Shown here piece by piece: positions 12,367 to 21,413 of a stretch of DNA of 53,557 bases. A model generated the notes under the pieces. It saw only the letters and a list, made by a program, of their open reading frames with translations. It was not told the origin of the DNA and ran no database searches. This DNA comes from Gammaproteobacteria bacterium (GTDB lineage: Bacteria; Pseudomonadota; Gammaproteobacteria; Steroidobacterales; Steroidobacteraceae): the NCBI GenBank assembly GCA_025357915.1, contig JANYLH010000040.1, positions 1 through 53,557 on the forward strand, given 5' to 3'. A program made the translations under genes and the position numbers. Every line of letters starts with the position of its first letter. Positions within the stretch are counted from its first letter, which is position 1.

Positions 12367-13596
12367 TTAGACGACGGAGCCGAGCTTGAAGATCGGCAGG
12401 TACATCGCGATCACCAGGCCGCCGACCAGCACGCCGAGTATCGCCATGATCAGCGGCTCGAGCAGGCTCGACATGCCGTCTACGGCGTTGTCGACGTCTT
12501 CCTCGTAGAAGGTGGCGACCTTGCCCGACATCGTGTCGAGCGAGCCCGATTCCTCGCCCACCGCGATCATCTGTATCACCATGTTGGGGAACATGCCGGT
12601 GTTCTCCATGGCGCGCTGCAAGCGCTGCCCGGTGGCCACTTCGTCGCGCATCTGCATGACGGCGTTTTCGTAAACGATGTTGCCGGTGGCGCCGGAAACC
12701 GACTCGAGGGCCTCGACCAGCGGCACGCCGGCCGAGAACATGGTGGACAGCGTGCGCGCAAAGCGGGCGATGGCCGACTTGTTGAGGATCGGGCCGACGA
12801 TGGGAAATTTGAGCATGGCGCGATCGAGGAACTCGCGCATCTTGCGCGAACGCTTGTAGAAGTAGGCGAAGGCGTACCCGCCGGCGCCGAGCACCATCAA
12901 TATGAACACTCCCTGGTGCTGCACGAACTTGGACAGATTGATGACCATCTGCGTGAAGGCGGGCAGATCGGCGCCGAAGCCCTTGAAAAGAGTTTCAAAC
13001 TGCGGGATCACGAAGATCAGCAACACCGTGGTGACGATCAGTGCCACCACCAGCACCGCCGCCGGGTAGAACAAGGCCTTCTTCACCTTCTTCTTGATGG
13101 CTTCGGTCTTTTCCTTGTAGGTCGCGATCTTGTCGAGCAACGATTCGAGCGCGCCCGCCTGTTCACCGGCCTCGGTGAGGTTCACGTACAGGTCGTCGAA
13201 ATACAGCGGGTGCTTGGCCAGTGCCTCGTGGAGCGAGGTGCCGCCCTCGATGTCGGCCTTGATCTCCATCAACAGCCGCTGCATGGACGGCTTGTCGTGC
13301 CCGGCGCCGATGATTTCAAACGCCTGCACCAATGGAATGCCCGCTCCCAGCATCGTGGCGAGCTGCCGGCTGAAAATGGAGATATCGCCCGCGTTCGGCT
13401 TGCCGCCGGCCCCGCTGCTCGAATGCTTCCTGATCTTGGTGGCGGCGATGCCCTGGCGGCGCAGCTCGCCCCGCACCGCCTGTTCATCCTGCGCCACGGT
13501 CCGGCCCTTGACCTTCTGCCCTTTGCGATCGCGCCCTTCCCAGTTGAAGGGCAGATCGCGCTTGATACTGCGGATTGCGGTGCTCGCTTGCGCCAT
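12367..13596 (-). CDS. pilC: Type IV pilus inner-membrane platform protein PilC
   Basis: PilC anchors the pilus machine in the inner membrane and contacts the PilB motor. The 409-residue protein has the N-terminal basic region and two homologous T2SSF domains (ISIFSRQLATMLGAGIPLVQ and the second copy IARFARTLSTMFSAGVPLVE), each followed by hydrophobic helices. It ends in a membrane segment (AILGVLVGGLVIAMYLPIFK). The start at 13596 (MAQAS) is five bases after the pilB stop, so the genes are probably translationally linked. A longer frame to 13929 runs backwards through pilB and was rejected. Confidence 0.97.
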   Translation of the reverse strand: MAQASTAIRSIKRDLPFNWEGRDRKGQKVKGRTVAQDEQAVRGELRRQGIAATKIRKHSSSGAGGKPNAGDISIFSRQLATMLGAGIPLVQAFEIIGAGHDKPSMQRLLMEIKADIEGGTSLHEALAKHPLYFDDLYVNLTEAGEQAGALESLLDKIATYKEKTEAIKKKVKKALFYPAAVLVVALIVTTVLLIFVIPQFETLFKGFGADLPAFTQMVINLSKFVQHQGVFILMVLGAGGYAFAYFYKRSRKMREFLDRAMLKFPIVGPILNKSAIARFARTLSTMFSAGVPLVEALESVSGATGNIVYENAVMQMRDEVATGQRLQRAMENTGMFPNMVIQMIAVGEESGSLDTMSGKVATFYEEDVDNAVDGMSSLLEPLIMAILGVLVGGLVIAMYLPIFKLGSVV

Positions 13597-13601
13597 GGTG
13601 C

Positions 13602-15341
13602 TTACTCGATCGTTACGCTGTTGATTTCGGCGATGCTGGTGACGCCGGACTTGACCTTCTCGAGACCCGCGCGCCGCAGGTCCCAGACCCCTTCCTTGGC
13701 GGCCTGGTCGGCAATGTCGATGGCGTTGCCGCCGGCCATGATGATGCGGCCCACCGCTTCGGTGACTTCCATGACCTGGTACAAGCCGACGCGCCCCTTG
13801 TAGCCGTCGGTGCAGTTCTGGCAGCCCTTGGGCGCGTAGATCTTCATGCCCGGGATATCCGCCTCCTGGAAGCCTTCCTTGCGCAGTGCTTCGGCGGGGA
13901 TATCGACCAGCTGCTTGCAGCTGCCGCACAACTTCCGGGCCAGTCGCTGCGCGATGATCAGGCTCACCGAGGTCGCGATGGCGTAGGGCTTGACGCCCAT
14001 GTCGATGAGGCGCGTCAGCGTCTGCGGCGCGTCGTTGGTGTGCAGCGTCGAGAGCACGAGGTGTCCGGTCTGCGCGGCCTTGATGGCGATTTCGGCGGTC
14101 TCGAGGTCGCGGATTTCGCCGACCATCACCACGTCCGGGTCCTGGCGCAGGAACGAACGCAGGGCGGCGGCAAAAGTGAGGCCGACCTTGTTGTTGACGT
14201 TCACCTGGTTGACGCCGGGCAGGTTGATTTCCGCCGGGTCTTCGGCGGTCGAGATGTTCGTGTCTTCCTTGTTGAGGATGTGCAGGCCGGTATACAGCGA
14301 CACGGTTTTACCGCTGCCGGTCGGCCCGGTGACCAGGATCATGCCCTGGGGCTTCGCCAGATGCTTAAGATACAGTTCCTTCTGCTGTGTTTCATAACCC
14401 AGCGCATCAATGCCCAGCATCGCCTGCGACGGATCAAGAATACGCAGCACGATTTTCTCGCCGAACAGCGTCGGGCAGGTGCTCATGCGGAAATCGATGG
14501 CGCGGGTCTTCGACAGGCGCATCTTGATGCGGCCGTCCTGCGGCACGCGCCGCTCGGCAATGTCGAGTCGCGACATGACCTTCAAGCGTGCGCTGATCTT
14601 GCCGGCCAGCTGCACCGGGGGCTGGGCGACTTCCTTGAGGATGCCGTCCATGCGCAGCCGCACGCGGAAGGTCTTTTCGTAGGGCTCGAAATGGATGTCC
14701 GAGGCGCCGCGGCGGATCGCATCCAGCATGACCTTGTTGACGAAGCGCACGATCGGCGCGTCCTCAACGTCGTCGCGGGAGACGGCTTCACCGAGGTCCT
14801 CGTCGCCGCCGCTGACCTCGAGCGCCTCGAGATCGACGCCTTCCTCGTCGCCGAGGTTGGGCATCGAGGTGTCGGCCTGCTCGATGGCCTTGTCCAGATA
14901 CTTCTGCAGCTTGTCGTCTTCGACGACGATCGCTTCGACGGCGAGGCCCGTCTGGAACTTGATCTCGTCGATCGCGTGCAGGTTGGTCGGGTCGGCGACG
15001 CCCAGGAACAAGCGCTTGCCGCGCTTGAACAGCGGCAGCACGCGGTGTTTGCCCAGCAGCTTGTCGCTGACCACCTTGACGGTGTCCAGATCGATGGCGA
15101 GCGCGTTCAGGTCGAGCAGCGGCACGCCGTATTCGCTGGCCGCGGCGAGCGCGATGTCGCGCGCCGTGGCGGCACCCGAGGCGATCAGCTGGGTCACGAA
15201 ACTGGTGCGCTTCTCGGTCGCGGCCCGCAGCGCCGCGTGCATGCCGGATTCGTCGACCACGCCATCCTGGACAAGGCGCTGCGGGAGGCCGCCCAGCCCC
15301 GAGCGCGTCGAGTTTAAAACCAGAGAAGCGTTTTCGCTCAT
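13602..15341 (-). CDS. pilB: Type IV pilus extension ATPase PilB
   Basis: This cytoplasmic hexameric ATPase powers pilin polymerisation. The 579-residue protein has an N-terminal MshEN-type domain (about 20-150), an N2 domain with ASDIHFEPYEK, Walker A GPTGSGKT (339-346), an Asp box (STAEDPAEINLPG), Walker B (PDVVMVGEIRD), a His box (GHLVLSTLHTN), and the tetracysteine zinc site (CGSCKQ...CQNC) typical of PilB rather than PilT. First gene of the minus-strand pilB-pilC-pilD run, starting at 15341 and facing pilA across a 423-bp gap. Confidence 0.97.
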   Translation of the reverse strand: MSENASLVLNSTRSGLGGLPQRLVQDGVVDESGMHAALRAATEKRTSFVTQLIASGAATARDIALAAASEYGVPLLDLNALAIDLDTVKVVSDKLLGKHRVLPLFKRGKRLFLGVADPTNLHAIDEIKFQTGLAVEAIVVEDDKLQKYLDKAIEQADTSMPNLGDEEGVDLEALEVSGGDEDLGEAVSRDDVEDAPIVRFVNKVMLDAIRRGASDIHFEPYEKTFRVRLRMDGILKEVAQPPVQLAGKISARLKVMSRLDIAERRVPQDGRIKMRLSKTRAIDFRMSTCPTLFGEKIVLRILDPSQAMLGIDALGYETQQKELYLKHLAKPQGMILVTGPTGSGKTVSLYTGLHILNKEDTNISTAEDPAEINLPGVNQVNVNNKVGLTFAAALRSFLRQDPDVVMVGEIRDLETAEIAIKAAQTGHLVLSTLHTNDAPQTLTRLIDMGVKPYAIATSVSLIIAQRLARKLCGSCKQLVDIPAEALRKEGFQEADIPGMKIYAPKGCQNCTDGYKGRVGLYQVMEVTEAVGRIIMAGGNAIDIADQAAKEGVWDLRRAGLEKVKSGVTSIAEINSVTIE

Positions 15342-15563
15342 GGACTTAGGAACGACTCCAGCCCGCGATTCAGGCCCTAGTCTAACTGACAGGGAACGAC
15401 TATCAATGTCAAATCCACCGGCATGTTTGCATATCCGCCAGCGCCACTAAGTGATGGGTTTCCCAAAAGAAGAAGCGCTATTGCACGGCGACTCGCTGCG
15501 GCCTCCAGGATCTGGTTTCAAGCGTCACCTGCGGGGCCTGGCGTCGTCTTTCGGCGTCGGACA

Positions 15564-15634
15564 GTGACACTTGGCGTCAGCTTGTGCCGCCGTGGGTCAG
15601 GCACGCCAAGGGGGGTGGCCGTGAACTGTGTCAC
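15564..15634. promoter_or_regulatory. Pair of inverted GTGACAC/GTGTCAC sites upstream of the pilA promoter
   Basis: GTGACAC (15564-15570) and its reverse complement GTGTCAC (15628-15634) lie about 125 and 60 bases upstream of the -24 element of pilA. This is the right distance for an enhancer-binding protein, and PilR is encoded 1.5 kb away. P. aeruginosa PilR sites contain a TGTC core (known); assigning these as PilR sites is inference. The rest of the 423-bp pilB-pilA gap (15342-15764) shows no gene. Confidence 0.3.
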
Positions 15635-15688
15635 GAGGTTATTTAGAAAAAGGTTCAGGTTCAATGAGTTACAAACAGGCATCGCAAC

Positions 15689-15704
15689 TGGCACGCGGTT
15701 TGCT
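15689..15704 (+). promoter_or_regulatory. Sigma-54 (-24/-12) promoter of pilA
   Basis: TGGCACG (15689-15695) followed by TTTGCT (15699-15704) puts the invariant GG at 15690-15691 and GC at 15702-15703, exactly 12 bases apart. This matches TGGCACG-N3-TTTGCW at every conserved position. A start near 15714-15716 gives a 50-base leader. PilS/PilR, the NtrC-type pair that drives sigma-54 pilA promoters, are encoded nearby. Confidence 0.9.
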
Positions 15705-15764
15705 CTCTCCTCGGTCAGGCGAATGGCGCCGACAGTTTGTTCAGTTCTTAACCAGGAGATTCAA

Positions 15765-16184
15765 ATGTTGAAGCAGATTCAAAAGGGTTTCACCCTGATC
15801 GAGTTGATGATCGTCGTCGCGATCATCGGCATTCTGGCGGCCATCGCCATCCCGGCCTACCAGGATTACGTGGCGCGCTCACAGGTCTCGGAAGTGTTCA
15901 TTCTGATGGACGGTCAGAAGACGTTGGTTGCGGAAGCGTGCAATAACCTCGGCACCTGCACGGCCTCGGCTCCGACTACGCTGACGGCTACCGGCAAGTA
16001 CTCGGCCGTTGCCGTCGCGGACGCCAACGGCGTGCTGACCGGCACGATGGGTGCGGCGGCTCCGACCAGCACGCTGGTGCAGGGCAAGACGGCGATCCTT
16101 ACGCCGACGCTGCTCAACGGTGCCATCACCTGGGCTTGCACGGGCACGCTGCAGGGTACGAAGTGGGCGCCCAAGTCCTGCTAA
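15765..16184 (+). CDS. pilA: Major type IV pilin PilA
   Basis: This is the structural pilus subunit. The 139-residue prepilin has the leader MLKQIQKG, cleavage after Gly8, mature Phe at +1, Glu at +5 (E13), and the hydrophobic alpha-1 helix [20 protein letters not shown]. The globular domain has Cys pairs near EACNNLGTC and at the C-terminus (WACTGT...KSC), consistent with a D-region disulphide. An AGGAG site sits 7 bases before the ATG. Expression is presumably from the sigma-54 promoter just upstream; a strong terminator follows. The variable part is rich in Ala/Thr, which is normal for pilins. Confidence 0.97.
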   Translation: MLKQIQKGFTLIELMIVVAIIGILAAIAIPAYQDYVARSQVSEVFILMDGQKTLVAEACNNLGTCTASAPTTLTATGKYSAVAVADANGVLTGTMGAAAPTSTLVQGKTAILTPTLLNGAITWACTGTLQGTKWAPKSC

Positions 16185-16209
16185 GAGTAGTTGCTCTGCA
16201 ACTTCGGAG

Positions 16210-16239
16210 AAAAGGCTGCCCTGCAGCCTTTTCTTCTTT
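16210..16239 (+). terminator. Rho-independent terminator after pilA
   Basis: A perfect 10-bp stem (AAAAGGCTGC at 16210-16219, GCAGCCTTTT at 16223-16232) closes a three-base loop, and a T-rich tract runs to 16239. It lies 25 bases after the pilA stop and just before the ribosome site of the next gene, so it should limit read-through into the accessory gene. Confidence 0.88.
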
Positions 16240-16253
16240 GTGGAGGACCGACA

Positions 16254-17030
16254 TTGAATAGCGCAAGAAATTTCAACTGGCCGTTCCGGCGCAAGGCCAG
16301 CCTGATTCACCTTGCAGCCAGCGTGGCGCTGGCGATCATCCTGGCCGCGGTCATCTTCGCGCTCTGGTTTCCCGGGGCCTACCGCAGCATGTCCGGCGGA
16401 TCGGAGCTGTTTGCATTGATCGTCAGTGTGGATGTGGCGATCGGCCCATTGATCACACTCGCCATCGCCGACAGCCGCAAGACGCGCCGACACCTCGGGT
16501 TCGACATTGCGGTGGTCGTGGCGTGTCAGCTCGTGGCCTTGGGTTACGGGCTGCACACCCTGAGCATCGCCCGACCCGTGGTGCTGGCCCTGGAACAGGA
16601 CCGTTTCCGGGTGGTTGCGGCCCTGGACGTGTACCGGCCGGAACTGCCGGCCGCGGCGCCCGAGTACCGGCGGCTGTCGCTCACTGGACCCCGGTTGCTG
16701 CGGAGCCTCGTGCCCACCGATCCAAAGGGCAAGTCCGACGCGCTGAAAATTGCCATGCACGGATATGACGTCGGCTCACGGCCGGCGCTGTGGCGTCACT
16801 GGGACGCAGCCGCGCGGGCCGAGGCGCTCGCACACGCCAGGCCGCTGGCCACGCTGATGCGTCGCTATCAGGCCCGCCAGGCCGAGTTCGCCGCACCGAT
16901 TGCCGCGACCGGCAAGCCGGCGGATGATCTGGTCTATCTGCCGATGGTCACCTTTCGCGGCGACTGGGTTGCACTGCTCGACGCCAGGGCGGGCAACGTG
17001 GTCGGCTACGCGCCCTTCGACGGATTCTGA
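16254..17030 (+). CDS. TfpX/TfpZ-family type IV pilin accessory protein
   Basis: This 258-residue inner-membrane protein belongs to the family encoded next to pilin genes (TfpX/TfpZ/FimB-like), which is needed for or modulates surface display of the cognate pilin. It shows a hydrophobic helix (LAASVALAIILAAVIFALWF), the family's VDVAIGPLITLAIAD segment, a third membrane helix (GFDIAVVVACQLVALGYGL) and a soluble C-terminal domain ending in VGYAPFDGF. The start is a TTG at 16254, supported by GGAGG at 16242-16246; no ATG lies in the right place. The pilA terminator sits directly upstream, so its level should be far below that of pilin. Confidence 0.85.
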   Translation: MNSARNFNWPFRRKASLIHLAASVALAIILAAVIFALWFPGAYRSMSGGSELFALIVSVDVAIGPLITLAIADSRKTRRHLGFDIAVVVACQLVALGYGLHTLSIARPVVLALEQDRFRVVAALDVYRPELPAAAPEYRRLSLTGPRLLRSLVPTDPKGKSDALKIAMHGYDVGSRPALWRHWDAAARAEALAHARPLATLMRRYQARQAEFAAPIAATGKPADDLVYLPMVTFRGDWVALLDARAGNVVGYAPFDGF

Positions 17031-17055
17031 GTGCCTCAGGCGGGCGACTGGCGAG

Positions 17056-18447
17056 CTACTCGATGCCGAGCTTCTTGACCTTGTAGCGCAGGGCGCGAAA
17101 GGTCATGCCCAGGAGCCGTGCCGCCGCGGTCTTGTTGTAGCGCGTCTGTTCGAGCGCCTTGAGGATGGCGTCCCGTTCGATGTGCTCGAGCTGGTCGCCA
17201 AGCGCCGAACCGGCCGGGTTCTCTGCGGTCGCCACGGATCCAGCATGGTGAGCTGGCCCGCCGGTCACGTTGTTGCCCTGCGCGGGACCGGCAGCGGGGC
17301 TGCGCAACTGCAGGTCGGCGACAGTAATCTGATCGCCGGCGCACAGCGTCAGGGCACGCTCGAGGATGTTCTCCAGCTCGCGCACGTTGCCCGGGAACGC
17401 GTAGCCTTGCAGTGCCGCGAGCGCATCGGCCCCCAGAGACGGTGCCACTTCCCCCAGGCGACGTCCCAGTCGCCGCAGCAGCGCCGCAGCCAGTTCAGGG
17501 ATGTCGCCGGCGTGTTCGCGGAGCGCAGGCACGTGGATGTCGATCACGTTGATGCGGTAGTACAGGTCTTCGCGAAACTTCCCCGCCGCGACCAGCGCGG
17601 CCAGGTTCTTATGGGTTGCCGACAGTACGCGCAGGTCGATCGGCTGTTCGTGCTGCCCGCCGACCGGGCGCACGGTTTTTTCCTGGATGACGCGCAGCAG
17701 CTTGACCTGCATGTGCAGCGGGAGGTCGGCCACCTCGTCGAGAAACAGCGTGCCGCCCTCGGCGCTCGGCACGAGTCCCTGCTTGTCGCTGACCGCGCCG
17801 GTGAAACTGCCGCGCTTGTAGCCGAACAGCTCGCTCTCCATGAGCTCGGTGGGAATCGCGCCGCAATTGACCGGGACGAACGGCCCGTCGCGCCGCGCGC
17901 CGCTGCTGTGGATGAGCCGCGCGACCAGTTCCTTGCCGGTGCCCGATTCACCGGAGATGTGCACCGGCGCCTGGCTGCGTGCCACGCGGGCGATGAGCGC
18001 GCGCAGGGCGTCCATGGCGGGCGAGGCGCCGAGCAGCTGCGGCCCGTGCCGGCCGGTCGCGGCCTCGGCGTCGGCGTCGGCCCCGAGGCGGATCGCCACC
18101 GCGACCAGCCGCCGCAGCACGCCTAGGTCGAGGGGCTTGGACACGAAATCGAAGGCGCCGGCCTTGAGCGCACGCACCGCGGTCTCGACGTTGCCGTGCG
18201 CGGTGATCACCGCCACCGGCAGCTGCGGCTGGTGCTGCTGGATCCACGCCACCAGGTCGAGCCCGTCACCGTCAGGCAGCCGCATGTCGGTGAGGCACAG
18301 GTCGAAGCGCCGTTCAGCGAGCGCCCGGCGCGCGCTGGCGAGGTCGCCGGAGGCCGCGGTGGCCAGGTTCATGCGCTCGAGCGTGAGCTTGACCAGCTCG
18401 ACCAGATCCGGCTCGTCATCGACGATCAGTACGATGGGTTTGGCCAT
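17056..18447 (-). CDS. pilR: Sigma-54-dependent response regulator PilR
   Basis: PilR is an NtrC-class enhancer-binding protein. The 463-residue product has a receiver domain (about 5-115, phospho-acceptor Asp in LTDMRLPDGDG) and an AAA+ domain with Walker A GESGTGKE. The sigma-54 contact loop is GSFTGA rather than GAFTGA, a known variant, and Walker B is GTLFLDEVADL. A Fis-type HTH closes the protein (NKTAAARLLGMTFRALRYKV). It lies 32 bases downstream of pilS and presumably activates the sigma-54 pilA promoter at 15689-15704. Confidence 0.96.
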   Translation of the reverse strand: MAKPIVLIVDDEPDLVELVKLTLERMNLATAASGDLASARRALAERRFDLCLTDMRLPDGDGLDLVAWIQQHQPQLPVAVITAHGNVETAVRALKAGAFDFVSKPLDLGVLRRLVAVAIRLGADADAEAATGRHGPQLLGASPAMDALRALIARVARSQAPVHISGESGTGKELVARLIHSSGARRDGPFVPVNCGAIPTELMESELFGYKRGSFTGAVSDKQGLVPSAEGGTLFLDEVADLPLHMQVKLLRVIQEKTVRPVGGQHEQPIDLRVLSATHKNLAALVAAGKFREDLYYRINVIDIHVPALREHAGDIPELAAALLRRLGRRLGEVAPSLGADALAALQGYAFPGNVRELENILERALTLCAGDQITVADLQLRSPAAGPAQGNNVTGGPAHHAGSVATAENPAGSALGDQLEHIERDAILKALEQTRYNKTAAARLLGMTFRALRYKVKKLGIE

Positions 18448-18479
18448 GGGGATACTTCAAGCCGCCAGCGAATGGGTAA

Positions 18480-20147
18480 TCATAGTACCGGTGCTCCCGG
18501 CAGCATCACCGAGGCCCAGCGCGAGGAATCGGCGAATACCAGGCGGAATACGCTCCCGCCGCCCCTGCGCGGCTCGTACAGGAGCGTCGCGCCGTTGATT
18601 TCGGCGAGCTCGCGCGCCAGGAACAACCCGAGGCCCGTGCCTTGCGCGCCGCGCGTAAAGAAAGGCTCGAAAATGCGCTCCAGGTCCGCCGTTGCGACCC
18701 CGGCGCCGCGGTCGGCCACCTCGATGCACACGCGCCCATAACGGGCGACGCGCGCCAGGTACACTTCAACGCCGGCTTTATCGCCGCCGCTACCGCCGTG
18801 CCGGTAGGCGTTTTCGCACAGATTCCACAGGATCTGGTGCAGCTGGCTCGGATCAATCGTGGCCTCCAGATCGGGGGCGGCGACCTGCAGCTGGAACTGC
18901 GCCGGGTCGCACTGCGTGGTGGCGCAGAATTCCGTGCGAAAGCGCGCGCACCATTCCGCCAGCGCAAGGCGCTCCGGGCGCGGCGCTTCGCGGCGCGAGA
19001 GGCGCAGCACATTGTCGATGATCGCGCTGACGCGCTGGGCGTTGTTGCGCATGATCTCGGTCAGGCGCAGTTCCGCGGGCCCCAGTCCGCTGGACTCGCC
19101 CAGCAGCTGGGCCGCATGGCTCATGGCGCCGACCGGGTTCCTGATCTCGTGCGCGATACTGGCGGTGAGCCGGCCGAGCGCCGCGAGCTTCGACTGCTGC
19201 ACGCGCGCCGCCAGCGCGCTCGTGTCCTCGAGAAAGATCAGCACCGGTGCCGGCTCGGCCGCCCCGAGCGGCGCGAAGTGCGCCTCGACGATGCGCGCGC
19301 CGTCGGCCGTGGCGAAGGTGCCGAGCGGTGCCTCGCCCGGCTGCAGCTCGGCTTCGCTCCGCCAGGTTGTCAGCAGGTAGAGCAGCCGCGGCGAGACCTC
19401 GCCGAGCAGCGCGCCGGGGACCGCGGTCGCGTCGCCGAGCATTTCCGCGGCCGACTCGTTGATGAGGCGGATGCGGTCGCTCGGGTCGACCACCAGGATG
19501 CTCTCGCGGAGCCGCTGCACGATGTACTGCGACAGCTGCGCCATGTTTGCCAGGTCTATTTCCTGGCGGCGCACCTGCGCCTCGCTCTCGCGCAGCCGGT
19601 TGGCGACCGGCCAGGCGGAAGCCGCGACCAGGAATACGATGGCGCCCATGACGCCGGCGAGCAGGTAGTCGCCTGCGCCGCTATCGCCCTGCAGCTGGCT
19701 GGCAGCCTGCTGCACCAGGATCGCCAGCGCAGCAATGGCGGCGATGATCAGCGCCTCGCGGCCGACCGCCAGCAGGGCCATGGAGCCCACCGGAATCACC
19801 ATCAGGATGCCGAGGTTGCTGTTGACGCCGCCGCTTGCGTACATGAGCAGCGCGATCGCACCGGCGTCGATCAGCGCGTGCGTGAGCACCAGCGTGCGGC
19901 GCCCCGGCCAGTGACGGCGCCCGGCGAGCGCCAGCAGCACCGCCAGGGTGAAATAGACGAACAGGATCAACCGGAACAGTCGCGGCGCGACGCTCCCGAA
20001 GGCTGGCGCCGGCAGGGTGAGCAGGTGCACGCTCAGCATCACCAGCACCGCCAGCAGGCGGTAGAGATTGGTCAGGCCGACGATGCGCCAGGCCAGATCG
20101 GTCTGCGCACTCTCGCCGCTCGCGGCCGGATCCGGCTGTAGGCTCAT
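18480..20147 (-). CDS. pilS: Sensor histidine kinase PilS
   Basis: This 555-residue membrane kinase has six predicted N-terminal membrane helices (about 24-180), then a PAS-like domain (about 205-310), a HisKA domain with phospho-acceptor His333 (TASIAHEIRNPVGAMSHAAQ), and an HATPase domain with the N box (ILWNLCENAYRHG), G1 (EVADRGAGV) and G2 (GTGLGLFLARELAE). The six-helix input module is the PilS architecture, in which the kinase senses unassembled pilin in the membrane (known for P. aeruginosa). It is transcribed with pilR. Confidence 0.95.
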   Translation of the reverse strand: MSLQPDPAASGESAQTDLAWRIVGLTNLYRLLAVLVMLSVHLLTLPAPAFGSVAPRLFRLILFVYFTLAVLLALAGRRHWPGRRTLVLTHALIDAGAIALLMYASGGVNSNLGILMVIPVGSMALLAVGREALIIAAIAALAILVQQAASQLQGDSGAGDYLLAGVMGAIVFLVAASAWPVANRLRESEAQVRRQEIDLANMAQLSQYIVQRLRESILVVDPSDRIRLINESAAEMLGDATAVPGALLGEVSPRLLYLLTTWRSEAELQPGEAPLGTFATADGARIVEAHFAPLGAAEPAPVLIFLEDTSALAARVQQSKLAALGRLTASIAHEIRNPVGAMSHAAQLLGESSGLGPAELRLTEIMRNNAQRVSAIIDNVLRLSRREAPRPERLALAEWCARFRTEFCATTQCDPAQFQLQVAAPDLEATIDPSQLHQILWNLCENAYRHGGSGGDKAGVEVYLARVARYGRVCIEVADRGAGVATADLERIFEPFFTRGAQGTGLGLFLARELAEINGATLLYEPRRGGGSVFRLVFADSSRWASVMLPGAPVL

Positions 20148-20213
20148 GCCATCAAGGTAGCATCCGTCGCGGCTTTCCGCGACAATTCCGCACCTCCAGC
20201 TTCAGGCCCAACG

Positions 20214-21413
20214 ATGAACCTGCACGAATACCAGTCGAAGAAAATTCTCGCCAGCTACGGCATCCCGGTTCCGGAAGGGATCGTGGCCGCCAATCCGGGC
20301 GAAGCCGAGGCCGCCGCGCGCGCACTCGGCGGTTCGGTGTGGGTGGTGAAGGCGCAGGTGCACGCCGGTGGCCGCGGCAAGGCCGGCGGCGTCAAGCTGG
20401 CGCGGGATCTGGCCGCCGTCGCGGACGCCGCGGCCGGCATGCTCGGTCAGCGCCTCGTGACCAAGCAGACGGGCGCGGCGGGCCTGCCCATCGAGCGCGT
20501 GTATGTCGAGGCCGGTTCAGAAATCGAACGCGAGCTGTACCTGAGCTTCACGCTCAATCGCGAGCAAGGCCGCATCGCGGTGGTCGCTTCGGCGGCGGGT
20601 GGCATGGATATCGAACAGGTGGCGCACGACACGCCCGAGCAGATCCATTCGGTGACAGTGCATCCGGCCGCGGGCCTGCAGCCGTGGCAGTGCCGGCAGC
20701 TCGCCTTCGGCATTGGCCTCAAGGGAAAGGCTGCCGCCCAGTTCCAATCCATCCTGATGGCGCTGTACCGGCTGTACACGGAAAAGGACGCCAGCCTGAT
20801 CGAGATCAATCCGCTGATCGTCACCCGCGAGGGCCAGCTGGTCGCGCTCGATTGCAAGCTCGACATCGAAGCCAATGCGCTGTTCCGCCAGCCGGAGATG
20901 GCCGCGCTCCGCGATGCGGGCCAGGAAGATCCGGCCGAGCGCATCGCCAGCGAGCATGACCTCAACTACGTCTCGCTCGACGGCGACATCGCCTGCATGG
21001 TCAACGGGGCCGGGCTCGCCATGGCGACCATGGACCTGATCAAGCTGCACGGCGGGTCACCCGCCAATTTTCTCGACGTCGGTGGCGGCGCGACCGCTGA
21101 GCGGGTCACCGCGGCCTTCGAGCTGATCCTCTCGAACCCGAAAGTGCGCGCGATCCTGGTCAACATCTTCGGCGGCATCGTCCGCTGCGACCTGATTGCC
21201 GAGGGCATCATCAACGCGGTACGCGACGTGGGCGTGCGCGTGCCGGTGGTGGTGCGGCTCGAGGGCACCAATGCCGAGGCGGCGCGCGCCAAGCTCGCCG
21301 GCGGGTCGCTGGCGATCATCGCCGCGAGCGATCTCACCGATGCGGCGCGCAAGGTCGTGGCCGCGGCCAGGACCGGCGCGGCCAGGACCGGCGCGACCAG
21401 GGGTTCGAAATGA
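20214..21413 (+). CDS. sucC: Succinyl-CoA synthetase (ADP-forming) beta subunit
   Basis: TCA-cycle enzyme; interconverts succinyl-CoA and succinate with ATP/GTP formation. The 399-residue subunit has the ATP-grasp domain starting [20 protein letters not shown], the nucleotide-contacting [16 protein letters not shown], and the C-terminal CoA-ligase domain ([25 protein letters not shown]). A short tandem repeat of 15 bases (21366-21395, encoding ARTGA twice) extends the extreme C-terminus. Its stop overlaps the sucD ATG (ATGA), the standard coupling for the two subunits. Confidence 0.98.
   Translation: MNLHEYQSKKILASYGIPVPEGIVAANPGEAEAAARALGGSVWVVKAQVHAGGRGKAGGVKLARDLAAVADAAAGMLGQRLVTKQTGAAGLPIERVYVEAGSEIERELYLSFTLNREQGRIAVVASAAGGMDIEQVAHDTPEQIHSVTVHPAAGLQPWQCRQLAFGIGLKGKAAAQFQSILMALYRLYTEKDASLIEINPLIVTREGQLVALDCKLDIEANALFRQPEMAALRDAGQEDPAERIASEHDLNYVSLDGDIACMVNGAGLAMATMDLIKLHGGSPANFLDVGGGATAERVTAAFELILSNPKVRAILVNIFGGIVRCDLIAEGIINAVRDVGVRVPVVVRLEGTNAEAARAKLAGGSLAIIAASDLTDAARKVVAAARTGAARTGATRGSK

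Noticed and set aside
13597..13929. N-terminal extension of pilC
   Set aside because: It lies wholly inside pilB on the same strand in another frame; the ATG at 13596 gives the normal PilC start.
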